Shown here: positions 22,057 to 22,465 of the stretch, in pieces
Layout of the letters: each line of letters starts with the position of its first letter
Position numbering within the stretch: position 1 is the stretch's first letter
Assembly: GCA_030618975.1 (NCBI GenBank)
Contig: JAUXCH010000006.1
Location: 1 to 22,465 of the forward strand
Length of the DNA stretch: 22,465 bases
Direction of reading: 5' to 3'
Origin: Planctomycetia bacterium
GTDB taxonomy: Bacteria > Planctomycetota > PLA2 > JAEUHO01
The notes under the pieces: generated by a model
What the model was told of the DNA's origin: nothing
Seen by the model: only the letters and a program-made list of their open reading frames with translations
The model's database searches: none
Position numbers and translations under genes: made by a program

Positions 22057-22407
22057 GGGGGCGTGACGGTCGAGAAGCCCCACCGTCGATCGTATGGGTC
22101 CCGCCCTGCGTACGTTGAAACGGAGGATCTGGCCTACGCAGGCGCTGCGCAGAACGGCAGTCGAGCGCGACGTCTCCTTTCGTTGCATATACAACTCGAG
22201 GTCTCGAACGCGCCCAGGTCAGAGAGGGCGGTGTCAGTATCCTGGAGGCCGGCACCTCGCGCCAATCGTCCCTTCGTCACGACACCCTACAGAGCCGTGG
22301 ACGGCCAACTCCACCCGGTCCGGCCCGCTCGGGATCCAGCCCCGGCTTCGATCGGGGTTCGGGCGCCCTGCCTCGTCAGGCCGACGCCTGCCCCGTCCCG
22401 CCGACCC
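22057..22407. other. Non-coding spacer between the PIN gene and the second vWA gene end
   Basis: About 350 bases without a supported gene. It holds the second operator-like motif (22179-22195) and, from about 22303, a diverged copy of the region downstream of the vWA fragment at 19951-20050, including a hairpin CCCCG...CGGGG at 22340-22357. Between 22200 and 22300 I see nothing assignable. Confidence 0.6.
22179..22195. promoter_or_regulatory. Operator-like GTTG...CAAC motif, right copy
   Basis: TTCGTTGCATATACAAC repeats the motif at 21216-21232 with one difference, 963 bases away and in the same orientation. GTTGCATATACAAC is a near-palindrome with AT-rich centre. It lies 135 bases beyond the PIN gene with no recognisable gene next to it. 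Confidence 0.4.
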
Positions 22408-22465
22408 TCACTTGATCAGGCCCACGTAGCGCCCGCCCGTCTGGGCGGCCAGGATCCGCATCATC
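22303..22465. repeat. Right copy of duplicated vWA gene end and downstream region
   Basis: Partner of the repeat at 19951-20117, in the same orientation: diverged from about 22303 to 22398, then identical from 22399 to the last base. The true extent of the identical part is unknown because the window ends inside it. Confidence 0.85.
22408..22465 (-). CDS. vWA-type protein, C-terminal end (second copy)
   Basis: The minus strand carries the stop at 22408-22410 and the last 18 codons (MRILAAQTGGRYVGLIK, with one residue before), identical at DNA level to the fragment at 20060. The rest lies outside the window, so whether this copy is full length cannot be seen. The hairpin at 22340-22357 is the likely equivalent of its terminator. 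If intact, this would be the working gene and the 20060 copy the displaced remnant. Confidence 0.7.
   Translation of the reverse strand, partial: MMRILAAQTGGRYVGLIK

Overview
The window is a very GC-rich, gene-dense bacterial chromosome segment. Its character fits a planctomycete or a similar high-GC environmental lineage: a MoxR/DUF58/DUF4350/DUF4129/SpoIIM/RDD membrane cluster, many secreted or membrane proteins, a tricorn-like protease, HEAT-repeat and vWA-type proteins, and weak Shine-Dalgarno use. This assignment rests on gene style only, because no rRNA or intact tRNA is present.

Layout. (1) 1-365, minus strand: the 5' part of a slipin/SPFH gene. (2) 366-1859 has no convincing protein gene. 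It holds a run of small hairpins with A-rich loops (470-618), an inverted repeat, two adjacent degenerate tRNA-like elements on the minus strand (His-like 941-1011, Asp-like 1013-1081), a long hairpin (1196-1244) and a three-unit intergenic repeat (1622-1752). (3) 1860-7919, plus strand: a translationally coupled six-gene operon, DUF4129 - DUF4350 - MoxR ATPase - DUF58 - SpoIIM-like - RDD, in which every gene overlaps the next. The first gene may be leaderless. (4) 7992-9410, minus strand: a multi-pass membrane protein and, upstream of it, a decayed, internally deleted paralogue. (5) 9487-12560, minus strand: an MscS-type channel with a seven-heptad periplasmic coiled coil, then a secreted C25 (gingipain-like) peptidase homologue. 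(6) 12763-18702, plus strand: a secreted tricorn/S41 protease carrying an extra inserted domain, overlapped by a sugar kinase-RapZ C-terminal fusion, overlapped by a MurU-like nucleotidyltransferase. The last two look like an AmgK/MurU cell-wall sugar recycling pair with a built-in amino-sugar sensing domain. (7) 18856-19875, minus strand: a secreted HEAT-repeat protein.

(8) 19951-22465 is a rearranged accessory patch. A 3' fragment of a vWA-type gene (20060-20302, minus) is joined almost seamlessly to the catalytic half of a frameshifted tyrosine recombinase (20305-20749, plus). That fragment overlaps by ATGA the N-terminal half of a second recombinase (20746-21135), the arrangement of tandem-recombinase (RIT-type) elements. 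A ribbon-helix-helix antitoxin and PIN toxin pair follows, with a near-consensus promoter. At the right edge the vWA gene 3' end occurs again: 67 bases identical to 20051-20117, plus a diverged copy of its downstream region, in the same orientation. The recombinase remnant and toxin-antitoxin pair therefore lie between two direct copies of one gene end.

The most unusual items are the kinase-RapZ fusion next to the MurU homologue, the inserted domain in the tricorn protease, the duplicated vWA gene end bracketing the recombinase/toxin-antitoxin remnant, and the degenerate tRNA pair beside a cluster of hairpins.
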